A DNA stretch of 64,000 nucleotides from Osmia lignaria lignaria (taxonomy: Eukaryota; Arthropoda; Insecta; Hymenoptera; Megachilidae): the NCBI RefSeq assembly GCF_051020975.1, contig NC_135039.1, positions 13,366,692 to 13,430,691 on the forward strand. Reading direction: 5' to 3'. Below the pieces are notes generated by a model. That model ran no database searches and was not told where the DNA came from. It was given only the letters and a program-made list of their open reading frames with translations. Numbering within the stretch: the stretch's first letter is position 1; each line of letters begins with the position of its first letter. Made by a program: the position numbers and the translations under genes. Positions 47,798-60,072 of this stretch are shown piece by piece.

Positions 47798-50700
47798 TCA
47801 ATATTGGATGATATTGTCTACGACCGCGAAGCCGCATGCCCCAAGACCAGCGTGAGACATCAGCCGTACCAACTCTCTCGCATGTGACGCTGCCACTTCC
47901 AACGGCGGTCGTCGTGGCAAATTACTCGATTCTGGAATCACAATTTCAAAGGAAAATGATGAAAAATCACCTTGTAAAATAAATTAAACGCTCTATTGTC
48001 AACAAAGTCAGAAGTATTAAAATAGACTTTATTTTACAACCGATGAGTCTTCTTTATTCCTTCCTCAATGGTTCAAAGCAGTCAATTTAGAATAACAGAA
48101 GATAAATTGGAAATTTAAAATAAGCAGAAACTCTCCTGATATGTATTGCACGACATAGAAGGTATCATACACTGCTAAACATAATTAGAAATGAAACAAT
48201 TAATTTCCATAAAATCTATCGTCAAATCTTTTTCATTTCTAATATCTTAATTCGTACAAATTAAAATTATCTTACCGAGTATGGCAGAGTTGAGTCTCGC
48301 ACAGACGGTTTCTCTCTGTTGTGGATCGAGTTGCCATCCAACCGGCGAGTTCCAAGGATTTGCATAAGCTAGAAGACTAAACGCATCTTGGAGCATCTTT
48401 TTATTGCTTTCGTTCTTTCCGTGTTGCTGTCGCAGATGTATCGATTGAGAATACAGCTGTCTGCCGAATTCTAACATCTTCTCGATCGCTTGTTTGTCCC
48501 CGCCGCAAAGTTGCTTCTTATTACTTTTATTCAATGTGTTCTCTAGAATGCAACCGCCGTTCTGCTGCTGCTGAATTTGATTAAGACTGTTGGTCTCTGA
48601 GAACAAGTGAATGTTTTTCTTTTCAAGAAAAATGTCTGAAGTAATATTTCAAGTAATAAAAAAGGTACAAACTATTCATAAAATTTGAATAAAATTTAAC
48701 ACAACAACGTCTCACCCATATCGACATCCTCTCCATTCTGGCACTTGTATCCATTGGTATTTAGATCACCATTCTGATAGCCGTTTTCGTTACTACTTTT
48801 CACACCGTTCATAACGTTCTCTTCCATATCTACATCGTTCTCGATTTGTCCGTTGACGAGCAATTGTTCTGTGGAACCGTTTATCGCGTTGTTCATATTC
48901 ATCTCCTCGACGTTACCGTTTGTCGAGGACTTGGTATAAGCCTTCGTTGACTGTATAACACTAGTTTGATTAATGTTAGAGTTCTGAGAGATCTCGGAGT
49001 CGCTGCCGTTCACCATCTCGACGAATTGCCGACACTTTAAAGCGAAGAGAAGATTTGGATCCCGTTCCAGAAGACCTGGGTACAGTCTACTGGTTAACTC
49101 TATGGCCTCTCCCATTCTGCCTGCCAGTACTAATTTTAGAATTTCTGAAAAAAAAAAGAAAAAGAAATATGGATTAACATTATTGGAATAATATGGAAAA
49201 ATATTATATTCAGATTAATTGTTTAATGTTATTCATTTAAAAAGGAAACTTGCTTTGTCTATTTTTAATGGAGTTAAGATCTTCTTCAAATCCTTGGCCG
49301 GTACTATTGGCAAACGCCTCGGCAGTAGCACAATAACCATGATGGACTAAATATGTTGAAACCATTCTGCAAAAAGTAACAATAATCATCAGAAACATAA
49401 AATACGTTAAAGAATATAATTTTAAGAAGGAAGTTATCAAAGAAGAAGTTGAACTTACTTATGAAGAACTGCTTGCCACTGACCCTGTCCATGGTCTGGT
49501 GTTGGATAGTTTATTATTTGCAATCTTGTTTTGACACGAAGCTCGTTAAGCATGTCGTCAATGTCGAAGACAAAAGGTTCCTGTCCAAAGTTTGCGTCTA
49601 CTACCTCTCCTGGCGTTTGGAGACCCACCGTGGGATATAAATTTGGCTATAAAGAAACGATAAATAATCATTATAAATATTTACTATTATGAACAAACAA
49701 AAAATGAAACATAATTTTAATGAAAAACAGATAATACCATTCAAAGCTGAAAAAACATAAATACAGATAGATAACTAATTATGTAAAAACAAAGTAAATA
49801 CACGAATACTGCATACAACTTTAATAAAAACAAGATTATCTTATAATGTTGACTATTTTGCACAAAGTATCACCTCTTTCCCTCTTATATCCCTGAATGA
49901 ATGATAATTTGCATACTATAATTCCTTCCAAAGAAAAACAATACAATCCTTCTACTATTCTCTAACAATTGAATTCGTTTGGTAATCAAAAGCGCACAGA
50001 TTTCGTGATCAATATTTTGTCCGTACGTCGTACAGGGAAACGGTTAATATACAGGATGCCTCAAAAGAGATGCATGTTTCCAGGGTAACTGAGGAAACAG
50101 CTGATACATAGTCAAAGAGATCATGATCCCTCTAATGTAGTATTGTTCAATAATGCTAACTGATCAGCTGTTGACTGTGCAGGCTAAGGTAAGTAAACCA
50201 TTAACCTGCCAGCAAGATTATTTCTCTCTTTCTTTTCCCTAACAATTAGTCTAAACAGTTCTTAAGAACTGGACAAAGTACCCTGAAAGTCAGGTAGCCA
50301 ATTGCCATCCCTTGTATCTCAAAATTAAAGCATCAAAATGGTACTGGACTTTCTGGATTCTTTGTTCCATTGAGAATTTACAGTCTTCGCGTTGTGGACG
50401 AAATTGCCTTTCGTGCTCACGTACCGGAAGATCAGTGAATGCGATACCAAGGTGGTGTCCATTCTTCGTGTAGAAGGCAGTGTTATCGACGAGATTTACA
50501 CCACAGCCGATCACGTCCCCCGTGGTGAACGTGGGCCCATAAGGCTGTCCCGTTCCCGACGAACAGAAGCTATTTCCATCGTCGCCGTGGTAACCGTAGG
50601 AGTGCTTGTCCCACCCTGGCAGCCTGTTCACGTTAACCCCATGGGCAGAGAGACCGATTCCCATGTAACCGTCTCTGCCTTTACTGACAATCTTCACCTC

Positions 50701-53700
50701 GAAATAATAGAGACCACAGGCTGCTGGTATTGAGTGCGTTGTACGTACACTTGCGGCATCCTTATGGGTTTTTCCATAACCTGGAAGACAAGTACCATTG
50801 TTCATTAGTCTCGACGTATAATTACATGAACTGGTGTTAGATTTCCCAGTGTATGCAGGATGTTTGATAGGAGATAATGAAAATGGAAAAGAATTATCTT
50901 AATGTAAAATAGAATTGAATTTAATAGCAATGAAATTAATTTTTGAGTATTATTAGAATTGGATGGTACTGTTATTATTGGAAAAATTTTACTGGACCAT
51001 TAATTAATTAAGGTAATGGGAAATTAATTCTCAACATTTTTTACATTTCCTGCTTATAAATATAAGATAAAATGGAATTTTTTTTAGCATAAAGGTAGAG
51101 GAAATGGTTTGATTGGTAAATAAAATTTGAAGGAAAGAAATTCGAGAACAGAAGTGATCGTTCGTCGCAATCTAATCGCTAATCTTGGATGCACTTTCAA
51201 TGCAGTGATGCAGTTTGTCGACCTAGTAACCCAGAGTTAGCCATTTCACATTTAATTAAGTATAAATGAATTATTAACGGATCTTGTAAGCACACCGATA
51301 TACGTGTTGCAATTCGTGTTCCAATTTAACAATATACTTAACATTATTGGTTTAAAACGACAGAACAACAAATGTGCGAATATTTATATAATAAATTATT
51401 AATAATTGTTATATAATGAATTACAACACGTTCGATCTGACGATTTAATTATTTTCATTTACTGTGCAGATATTTTTAGCTATCTAACTCGAATGAATTA
51501 TTTATTAATAATTGCACAGATTGTTTAAAATAAAATTTTAAAAAAATTGAAACGATGACTGGAAACAATCATTAACAGAAGTCATTTACATAGTACTGAA
51601 TATGTATTTATTTTACAAATTACTTTGAAGAATTATTTCATCCATAAAAAAAAAGAATTCCAAACGTAATAATTAGTGAGTGTTAAGATTAACACGGATA
51701 CGCGGAAACGTACCCACACGTATGCAAATGTGCGTTCAATTAAATTCTATCATATCCAAGTGGTCTTGTTAACAAGAATAATATGACAATGAATTATTTA
51801 TTTATTATTTCGCACTCGGTTTTCATTGTTGAATTAATCACAATATTCATCTACAATAATTAACATGATGTTCATTACAGTACATTATTAAATTCATTAA
51901 GCTACTCATATTATTATAAATACTGCTGTATAGTTAATGAATTTAATGGAACAATTAATGATTGTAATTAAATGGTACAACAGTAAACAGTAGCTCGCAC
52001 ATTCTATACAAGATCTCATAATAAAGATTAAGAATGGTAAGAATTTTATTAAATAACCATTTGATATCATTCACAATTAAAATTAACAAATAACAGTAAA
52101 CACCTTTGTCTCTTTCTTTTACATTTTTCTATGAAAATTTTCTATATATATACTATTTTATTTTTATATTTAGAACAATCTATTATGATTACAATTTCTG
52201 ATAAATCTGAAGATATAAAATATGTTTCCATGTTATCATAATGATAAAGAAATAATGTAAGCATGATAGTGTTTCGCTAGTAAAAGTGTAAGAATTATAC
52301 TGTTGAAAAGATTCTAAAGAACAAAAGGTATATAATTAATTATTGCCTGAAGGGTATTAAGAAAATCTATCAATACAGCATGCTTCATTATTTGCAACAT
52401 AAAATTCGATACTAAAAATTGATAATAAGAGACATTAAAATCTTATAACAACTCGTTCTTTTCTATTTATAAATCACATTTATTGTTAAAAAAATTGAAT
52501 TATTTAATTGTAAATTGAATACACTAATCTTTGATGTAAAATAACAAATTAAGAATGTTTTCATCTTATCAATATTAATTTATAAAAAGGTAAATGATAT
52601 TGGTATTAATTACTCTCAAATTTATTATATGAGGTAAGATAAATTAAAAAACACAAATAATTAAGGTTAACAAACTTTAATGTTCCTTATAACAAAAAGT
52701 GTTTGCATTAATTAAATACATTAACATAGATAAATCATTTGCAATTTTTTAAAATTGTAATTGTAATTATATTAGAATTACAACAAATAAGTAATTGTAT
52801 AGCAACATAAATATTACTTTATTTTATTGTTATTAACATTTACCAACAATTTCTTAATTCTTTACGTTTGATTTTGAATATTCTATCCATACAGTATATT
52901 TTTAAATACAAAATTATTAACATTTAATTTTGGAAGTGAGAGTGTAAAAATAATAACAATAACATTGCCCTTGATATTACTACAACTTATACCAATTTAT
53001 GAAATTGAAAGAAACATATAATTTAAATATTTGACTATAAAATGTGTTCATTTCGAAACTGGTCAAGGATGAACGAAGAAGGAAAAGAGGAAGAAGAAAG
53101 AGAATAAGATAGAGAAAATGAGAGAGAGAAATGTAACTGTTCAAACATCGCAGCTGTCATTGCCATTGCGTCTTCTCTACGCAGATTCATTTTTTCCACG
53201 AATTTTCGAAAAAAATCACACTGAGACTGCGACAAATTGATGGAAAATCACGATCGATGAAACGATATTTTTCGGAAAACTTGGCACGCGATCGAAAATA
53301 TAAGTAATCAAGAGAAAGTCGAATAGAGACCATGACCGATCAGCTGATTCCTTTGTTTAGGTCGCTGACACACGCGAAACGGAGCCCTGCCATTTTCAAT
53401 CGATATTACAGCTCCGTCAACGATTCGTCCATATCGAGTAAGAATCGAATCCTATTGGCCAAGATCGTTCCTCGATCCTTTCATTCGAAGAACATTAAAA
53501 ATCTTCCACAAGAATATTCTGAGATGCAAAGAAAATAGCTGGGAAAGATCGAGAGTGATCAAACGTACCTTTGTAGTGAACACGAAGATTGTTTTGGGAG
53601 AGGCCGATGTAATTGTACTTGTCCTTAGGACTCCACGATCGTGGCAACGGTGTTTCCTCTTCATTTACCATCGGATAGAGCATCTTAAGAGGATCAACGG

Positions 53701-53767
53701 GCTGATTTTGCCCGGAATTCGTCTGAGAAGGCTCCATAACACTCGATTCCTCGCTGGTGGCGGCCAT
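47798..53767 (-). CDS. RanBPM: Ran-binding protein M (RanBP9/10 homologue)
   Basis: Scaffold subunit of the CTLH/GID E3 ubiquitin ligase; also an adaptor for membrane receptors. Seven exons: 53569-53767, 50425-50780, 49459-49646, 49254-49366, 48716-49144, 48276-48596 and 47798-47931, in phase, 579 aa. Domains in order: SPRY (LPRSWSPKDKYNYIGLSQNN, YYFEVKIVSKGRDGYMGIGL, GDVIGCGVNLVDNTAFYTKN, VGLQTPGEVVDANFGQ), LisH (VSTYLVHHGYCATAEAF), CTLH (AGRMGEAIELTSRLYPGLLE), an Asn/Ser-rich linker, and CRA (LCGGDKQAIEKMLEFGRQL, LQDAFSLLAYANPWNSPVG, LVRLMSHAGLGACGFAVVDN). The intron after exon 4 starts with GCAAGT, a GC-AG intron. The start at 53767 (MAATSEESS) is the first ATG in the exon with good context. 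Head-to-head with RTRAF. Confidence 0.95.
50806..53568 (-). other. RanBPM intron 1, AT-rich
   Basis: About 2.7 kb of very AT-rich sequence between the first two coding exons (the second exon ends at 50780). No other gene, RNA or structured repeat could be supported. A G+A-rich patch on the plus strand lies near 53075-53130. Confidence 0.6.
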
Positions 53768-54472
53768 CTTTCTCCTGGGCAGCCCCACTACTTTTGCCAG
53801 TGGACTGTGCTTAACTGACTGCGCAACACTCCTGCGCAACTCAGCTTTACCATCTGTTCATTAAACGTATAATGTATAGACAATATACTTTAAAAAATTC
53901 TATATTATTTATATCGCCATCTATCAAAAAATAGAACACTATGATAATATATTTAAACAAATTTTAAATCATCAAAAAGATGTATTAAAATAAACAAACA
54001 GATTTAAATAAAAAGTAGAAAATATTTCCAATATATCCTGACTTATTATTTCGTATTTTTCTAAGATACATGGTGTTTCAATTTATATGCTTTTTATATA
54101 AAAAATTACTGTTTCAATAAGTTCTTAATTGTATAAATAATTATCGTACTTAATAAGGGAAAAATTTGAACTATAAACTATTGTATTACGTAGTAAATAT
54201 TGAATTTAAAAATTAAGACTATTTTCCTTCAATAAAATGAAGGAATAAAAGATCAATGAAGAAAGTTTTTTTTAAATATAAGTTATTTATTAACAACCCT
54301 TTTTATGTTTTGAAAATGGAAATGACATAGGGAAAGTTAATAATAAATATATGTCCTGCATTTTGTCAGCTCAGTAGTGTCAGTATACTAGTATACTGTC
54401 TACTGCCACCAAGTTGACAAAAATTGTATAAAGTTTAATTTATAAAATTTGTATTTATTTTGATAATTGAAA
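53768..54472. promoter_or_regulatory. bidirectional promoter region between RanBPM and RTRAF
   Basis: About 700 bases between divergent start codons. The RanBPM side has a GC-richer leader; AAGATGGCCGCC, a YY1-like element, overlaps the start codon at about 53758-53769. The rest is AT-rich, with no TATA box in an obvious position. Confidence 0.45.
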
Positions 54473-55910
54473 ATGTTTAAAAGAAGACTGAAAGCTCTTG
54501 GTTACGTGGAATGGGAAAAAGTTAATGTAAATGGTTCGTTTCTCTGATAGTTACATATGTTCACATGACATGTGAACACTAAATTAGAATAAAATTGTAT
54601 TTGTTATTTACTATTATTAATATAATTATATATATCAATTTATATAAAAATTCTTTGAAATTTTCATATTTAGTAAATGTTTCAAGTTATTTTTCTAATA
54701 AAGTTACTTAATCATTGTTATAGGTTAAAACGACCGGCAACGTTTATCAAACATTTCATTTTATGTTTTAAATATGGTTATAAAATTTGCAATGATGTAA
54801 TTTTTTATGTTATATTCAAAAATTCTATTACTTCATTTGTAAAATTGTAATTCGTTGAGTGTCCTAAGTTAACCTATAAATTTGTATATTGTATATTATA
54901 TTATCATTAAATACTCAATTATAAATTTGTCCAACTTTTTGTATAATAAATGTATAAATATGTGAATAAAAGATATTATAATTTAAAATAAGGCATCTTA
55001 AATTCTATACAATTACATGTCAGTTTGAATAATGATTACTAACTTATATTAAAAAAATGTTACAGATCCACAACATTTTCGTAAAGTAGTCATTTGGTTG
55101 GAAGATCAAAAAATACGTCAGTATTCTATAGAGGATAGAAAACCATTGCGTAACTTACAGAGTGAAAACTGGCCTAAAGTTTTTGCCAAATACTGTGAGG
55201 ATGTTAAATGTCCAATTTCAAATAAGCCTCTTGATCAGCTTGAATGGTTGGTTGGACATGCAATCTGGTTAGAGGCAGAAAATAATGGTAAATAATTACA
55301 AATAAAATTTGAATAAGAGTATAATTATTTTATGTAAAAGTAAATTGTAAATTTCATTTTAGTTGAAGAATACTCACAAAATGTGAAAGAAATGAAACTG
55401 AAAATGAAAGAAGAAGCAAAAGTACCTCAGCTTAGATCAAAAAATCCACTTGACAACCTAGATTGTAAGTATTATATGTATACAATTCAAAGTTCATTTT
55501 ACAAATTGCTAGAATTATTAATTTTAATTATTTTATACCAATTAGTTTACAGCAATGAATTCAAAACTGGAACATATGCACTGGCAAAGTTGCTTCGAAT
55601 TCCGCGACATCCAAATCACTTGGTTACATTAAAAGCTTGTAGTAAACTAGTACAAAAGAGATTAAATTCTGAATGTTTGCGGAATCCAAATTCGAAAATT
55701 ATACGAGGTAAACCGTTTCCAATAATGGACATTAACGCCGGTTTCCAATTGAATAAACCAACATTGGAGAATGCTGCAAAGATTCTTGCTCTTCTTTACA
55801 TTCAAGACATTAGGAATCTTCAAACAAAGATTAACGAGGCGATCGTCCGTGTACAGAGCATCACAGCTAATCCTAAAACAGATACTAAATTAGGAAAAGT
55901 TGGAAAATAA
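54473..55910 (+). CDS. RTRAF: RNA transcription, translation and transport factor (RTRAF/CGI-99/hCLE)
   Basis: Shuttling RNA-binding protein. In mammals it is part of the tRNA ligase complex (with RTCB, DDX1, FAM98B) and of RNA transport granules, and it interacts with RNA polymerase II. Four exons: 54473-54533, 55066-55287, 55363-55464 and 55546-55910, in phase, 249 aa (human 244). Matches: MFKRRLKALGY start, FRKVVIWLEDQKIRQYSIED, LRNLQSENWPKVFAKYCEDV, LAKLLRIPRHPNHLVTLKA and the C-terminal LQTKINEAIVRVQ ... NPKTDTKLGKVGK, which is nearly identical to the vertebrate end. A likely poly(A) signal AATAAA lies at 56151-56156. Confidence 0.96.
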
Positions 55911-57979
55911 ATGAAAAATAATTGTTTGCCACATACCATGTTCCCAGAATTGTTTTTTGGAAAATATATTAGAGCATTCAAATAAGGATTAAATTCATAA
56001 ACCTTCAAAATGTTCTATGAATTTGAATAATTTATTAATTCGTTTATTAGTCAATTAAGATTTGTAAATAATTTAAAGATTATATTGCTTAAACATTTCA
56101 ATATTGAAGCAAAAAATATAGTTGTGTATTTTTCAATGTTTATAATTTACAATAAATTATAACAAAGATAAAATTTTCAAGGTTTTTTTTCTCATAATTA
56201 GTCAACCTGTTAATAATTGAATTAGACAAAAAATAATACTTTAAAACTAAATGAATTGTATATTTATTAGATAAATATACAAATTTATTTATAAATTCCT
56301 GAATAATTAAAATTATCATTGCAGTCATTACAATTCTAATTGTTTTTAAATATAAATAGAAACTGTATATATGAGAGATAGGAAACTTTGCATTTAATAT
56401 ATGTATAATTATTGTTGAGTTGTCGAAGCGGATAAACATATAAACTTTTAATAACGATAATAAACATTGTCTTATAAAGTTCTTTTATACCTAGCAACTG
56501 ATTATGTTATTTAATAAGTTGAATTTACGTTTCAATAAAAACTAAGCTTTATCTATTAAGGCACTCTTCTTTGAGGCTGCCTTTTAACGTTTTTTTATAA
56601 TCTTCACGCAAGTTTGGCAGATAATGTTGCTGATAGTTAGACAAATCGCTATAAGATTAAAACCATGTTTTTACAATGTAAATATTATATTATTCAAAGG
56701 GTGAAGTTTCATAGATACCATTATAATATATTATACATTTGGTATAAAAAGTAAAATTATTACATGTATGTTATACCTTAGTTAAATGCATACATACAAT
56801 TATTTTTTAGACTACTGTAAATAATGAAATTTGATTTCACAAAAAATTAAATTTGATTTCTATTTTTGATTTGAAGGTTCATTTTTCTTTTTGTAATAGA
56901 GCTACTTACTTCTTTAAACAAAAATACAAATATTAATTTAAAGTGAACTGAATAAATAGGTGATTCTAAAAATAGATAAAAGTTATTTTTAAAACCTTAA
57001 TCAATAAAATAACAAAATGTAATTCGTTTTTTAAATTAAATAATTAAAGAAATAGAGCATATATTTGAATTAGATATGATACTATATAAATATGGAATAA
57101 TTTATAATTTCAATACTACACATACTTTAAGTATTTGCTATACTAAAAAAATCGAAGAAATTGAGAGAAAATGTAAAACAAAGAAGGTAGACACTGTTAC
57201 TATACGTACTTGTTAAAAAAGTATAAAATATGTAAATTGCTGGTTACATTGATATGTCAGCTATATTGTATGTACATTAACTTCAATATTAAGTATAATA
57301 AAGTATAGAATAAGAATAAGTATAGGATATATTTGTGAATTTTATAACTATAATTATTTTTATATTACTTGCTTCTAATAAAATTTACTATAGTATTAAA
57401 GTAAAATTCAATAAATGCTAATCTTCTACAATTATATTATAGGATTTTTAACAATTTCTTATAATATCAGATTATTATTTTATTAATTAGACTATGATTT
57501 AAACTTTAAAATGATTAGCTTTTATTGATAAAACCATTATCCTTGTGCAAGCACAACCTTTAGAACCCTTCCTATTTGCTTTATTATTAAAAAGTAGTAC
57601 TTTCAGTAACATGCTTTAAATCAAACTTAAAACAAAAAGAACAAAAATAATTTAAGTCTCCCTCATTTTTGAAGGTTTCATCAAACCCTATAAAAATAAC
57701 TTAAAATGATAATGTAATGTATATCACCTGTAAATCTATAGAATTTCTAGAAGTACATAATGAAATCTCTAAGAGTTTATGTGAACAGAGTATTTTAAGG
57801 TGAGGAAATAGAAAGGTAAAGTTACAAGGTAAGTCATGACTTTTCAATATGCTAATTGAGTAGCATTAAACTGTTTTTTAAGCAGAAGATCGAAATCTCT
57901 AAAAGGTATAATTATTTCTCTATGTTTGTGCGGTTAAAGAACGTACCTTGCAACGTTTATAAAAATTTGTGTGAAGATT
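55911..57979. other. tail-to-tail region between RTRAF and ZFAND2
   Basis: AT-rich non-coding stretch holding the two 3' UTRs. AATAAA on the plus strand at 56151-56156. No exon, RNA gene or structured repeat seen. Confidence 0.55.
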
Positions 57980-58686
57980 TTATGAAAGTCTACACCTATC
58001 TCTATTTTCAGAAGGAACGGTTTCGAGAGTTCGTCGCCTAGCAGTATCTTCTTCTTGCAGGGAAGCCTGAAGAGCTCTAGCGAGAGCTTCGTCTTCGCTC
58101 ATACTACCCTGATAGGTCTTAAATATTTCGCCATTTCTTCTATTTACTTTCACATTGTTATCGAGCGCATCCAATCTTTTTCTTCGAGTAGCTTCTTCTT
58201 GGCCTACACACGCGTGATCCGTCGGATGTCTATGTTTAAGACAGAAATTTTTACCGCAATCGGAACAACGTATTTGAACAATTTCTTTGATTTTGCAACC
58301 CTTAGATGAACATCTGGAATAAAATAATATTAAAATAATAATATTCAAACTAAGAAACATGGAAATACGTGAATGAAAATAATGTTTCACCTATTGGAGA
58401 AAATTTTTTGCCTAGGTTTTCTTAACTCCGATTGGCATTCATTATCTATATGTTGTCCGACTGCTATATCTGGAGGATCTCCACGTTTTGTAGGTACTGG
58501 TGTATTGCAAAGAGGACATACTGGAACCTGTATATCTTTTTTATAAGCACTTGGACAGCTATGGTCAGTGTATGACATATGTTCTGCACAAAATATTCCT
58601 GAACATGCATCACATTTTACAGGTAAAAAGTCCAATCGATTGCAGCTCTTTTCAGAGCAGTGCTCGCCTAAGTTTGGGAATTCCAT
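57980..58686 (-). CDS. ZFAND2: AN1-type zinc finger protein 2 homologue (ZFAND2/AIRAP family)
   Basis: Proteasome- and p97-associated factor in ER protein quality control. Two coding exons: 58391-58686 and 57980-58313, in phase, 209 aa. Two AN1 zinc fingers are visible: C-x4-C ... CDACSGIFCAEHMSYTDHSC and CSSKGC ... RCSDCGKNFCLKHRHPTDHA. A ubiquitin-interacting motif follows, SMSEDEALARALQASLQEED. The chain ends C-R-L-S, a CaaX-like box; human ZFAND2B also ends in a CaaX box and is prenylated, whereas ZFAND2A lacks the UIMs, so this is closer to ZFAND2B. An acceptor just upstream (58702) shows that the 5' UTR is spliced. Head-to-head with RCC2. Confidence 0.94.
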
Positions 58687-60072
58687 TTTTGACAAGAGCA
58701 ATCTAAAATGAAATAAAATATATTAACATTCTGAAAAACTATAAATTTAAACTCTAACCTATATTTATATTACAAATATCACACAGGAAAGATTAAAAAT
58801 AGAAAATATAAAGAAATGCATAGTAATGCAATTACATACCTTGAGTCACGTTGAAGCAAATTTATTAAAATGTGTCTGGCAAATGAAAATTAACATTTCG
58901 TTTATACCACGTATCACTGTAAAACAAACGCTCCGATGAATCGTTTCATGTTTTTATTACATTATTAAAGTTCACAAGGTCTATGAAAAAGATTTGTATT
59001 TCAAATAGTTCCTCTCCTAAGATTTAAAAGTACACTTTGAATTGGCACGAGTGACTGACTTGTAAAATTTCAGGCGAATATAAAACTAGCAAACTTACGA
59101 AACGGACGGAATAATCGCGTCATTTAGAGAATAACGCAAATTAATCATGACATTGCTTTCAAGTAAGTCGAAAGTGGCGACCCTAATCGTTGAGGTTAGA
59201 TACTATACTTAAAAAAAAAATGACGCGATTATACCGCAGTTCACCAGAGTCCATAACTGCGACGCGCAGGTTGGAAGATGGTGGGGGAACGCAGCGAGCT
59301 CTCTGCTAATCGCTTTCCACTTCGTTTGGGAGTATCGCCAATCAGGGCGAAGATGCGCACTGGAGAAGCGCAAAGAACGAAAACTGGTCTTTTCGCAGTT
59401 ATGGTCCATAACTTATGGACTCTGGTGAACTGCGGTATATATTTGACTTATTTTAGCTTTATGATTGTACTAAAAATTATATTAATATTCAATTAACATT
59501 AAATGAGTGCTTTGAATTTTAGAATTGTGCGAGAATCCAAAAATATCGGGTCGGGACAAATTTTCGAAATTTTGGAAACTTGACCCGAGTATTAAGTCCT
59601 CGAAATTGTCGAATTCTCACACACCTCTAACCTCATTTATCCGCAGAAATAATAGAGATAATGGACAGTAGGTTATAAAGAGGTATATTTCATATTAGTA
59701 AGAAATGTTAATCATCAATAGGAAATAAATATTTCTCGTGTTTTCAGCCTTTGTTACAAAATGAATTGAATCTTCCCGGGTAGTGAGGGGATTACTGTTC
59801 AATATCCACGTTTCAGAGACTTGAAATAAATGGAACACGGAACGCGCTCTTGGCGATTTACAATCATAAACTTGAGTTTGCTTTGTACTTATCACTGGAG
59901 CATGGTTTTATTATGATTTTTGAGCGCCAGGTGGCTGCGTTTTTGTTGTCCGTTTGTCGAAGAGAGTACAGGTCTCAGCGCCATTACATCGATAAATGTC
60001 ATTGTGTTCGCGCGTCCTACTTAATTGATTTTCCAAGCGATAAATAAATTTAGAAATAGAAAATTCATCGAT
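58687..60072. promoter_or_regulatory. intergenic region between ZFAND2 and RCC2
   Basis: 1.4 kb between divergent starts. Contains the ZFAND2 5' UTR intron (acceptor at about 58702), a MITE-like element (59231-59440) and the RCC2 leader. A motif GGGTCGGGAC ... TTGACCCGAGT near 59548-59590 forms a loose inverted repeat. No coding exon. Confidence 0.45.
59231..59440. mobile_element. MITE-like element with ATACCGCAGTTCACCAG termini
   Basis: Left end at 59231 (ATACCGCAGTTCACCAGAG ... CCATAACTGCGA) is complementary to the right end finishing at about 59440 (TTATGGACTCTGGTGAACTG ... CGGTAT). The right arm carries a 14-16 base insertion or duplication. TA-rich bases flank both ends, fitting a TA target. 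Interior GC-rich, no open frame of interest. Confidence 0.75.
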
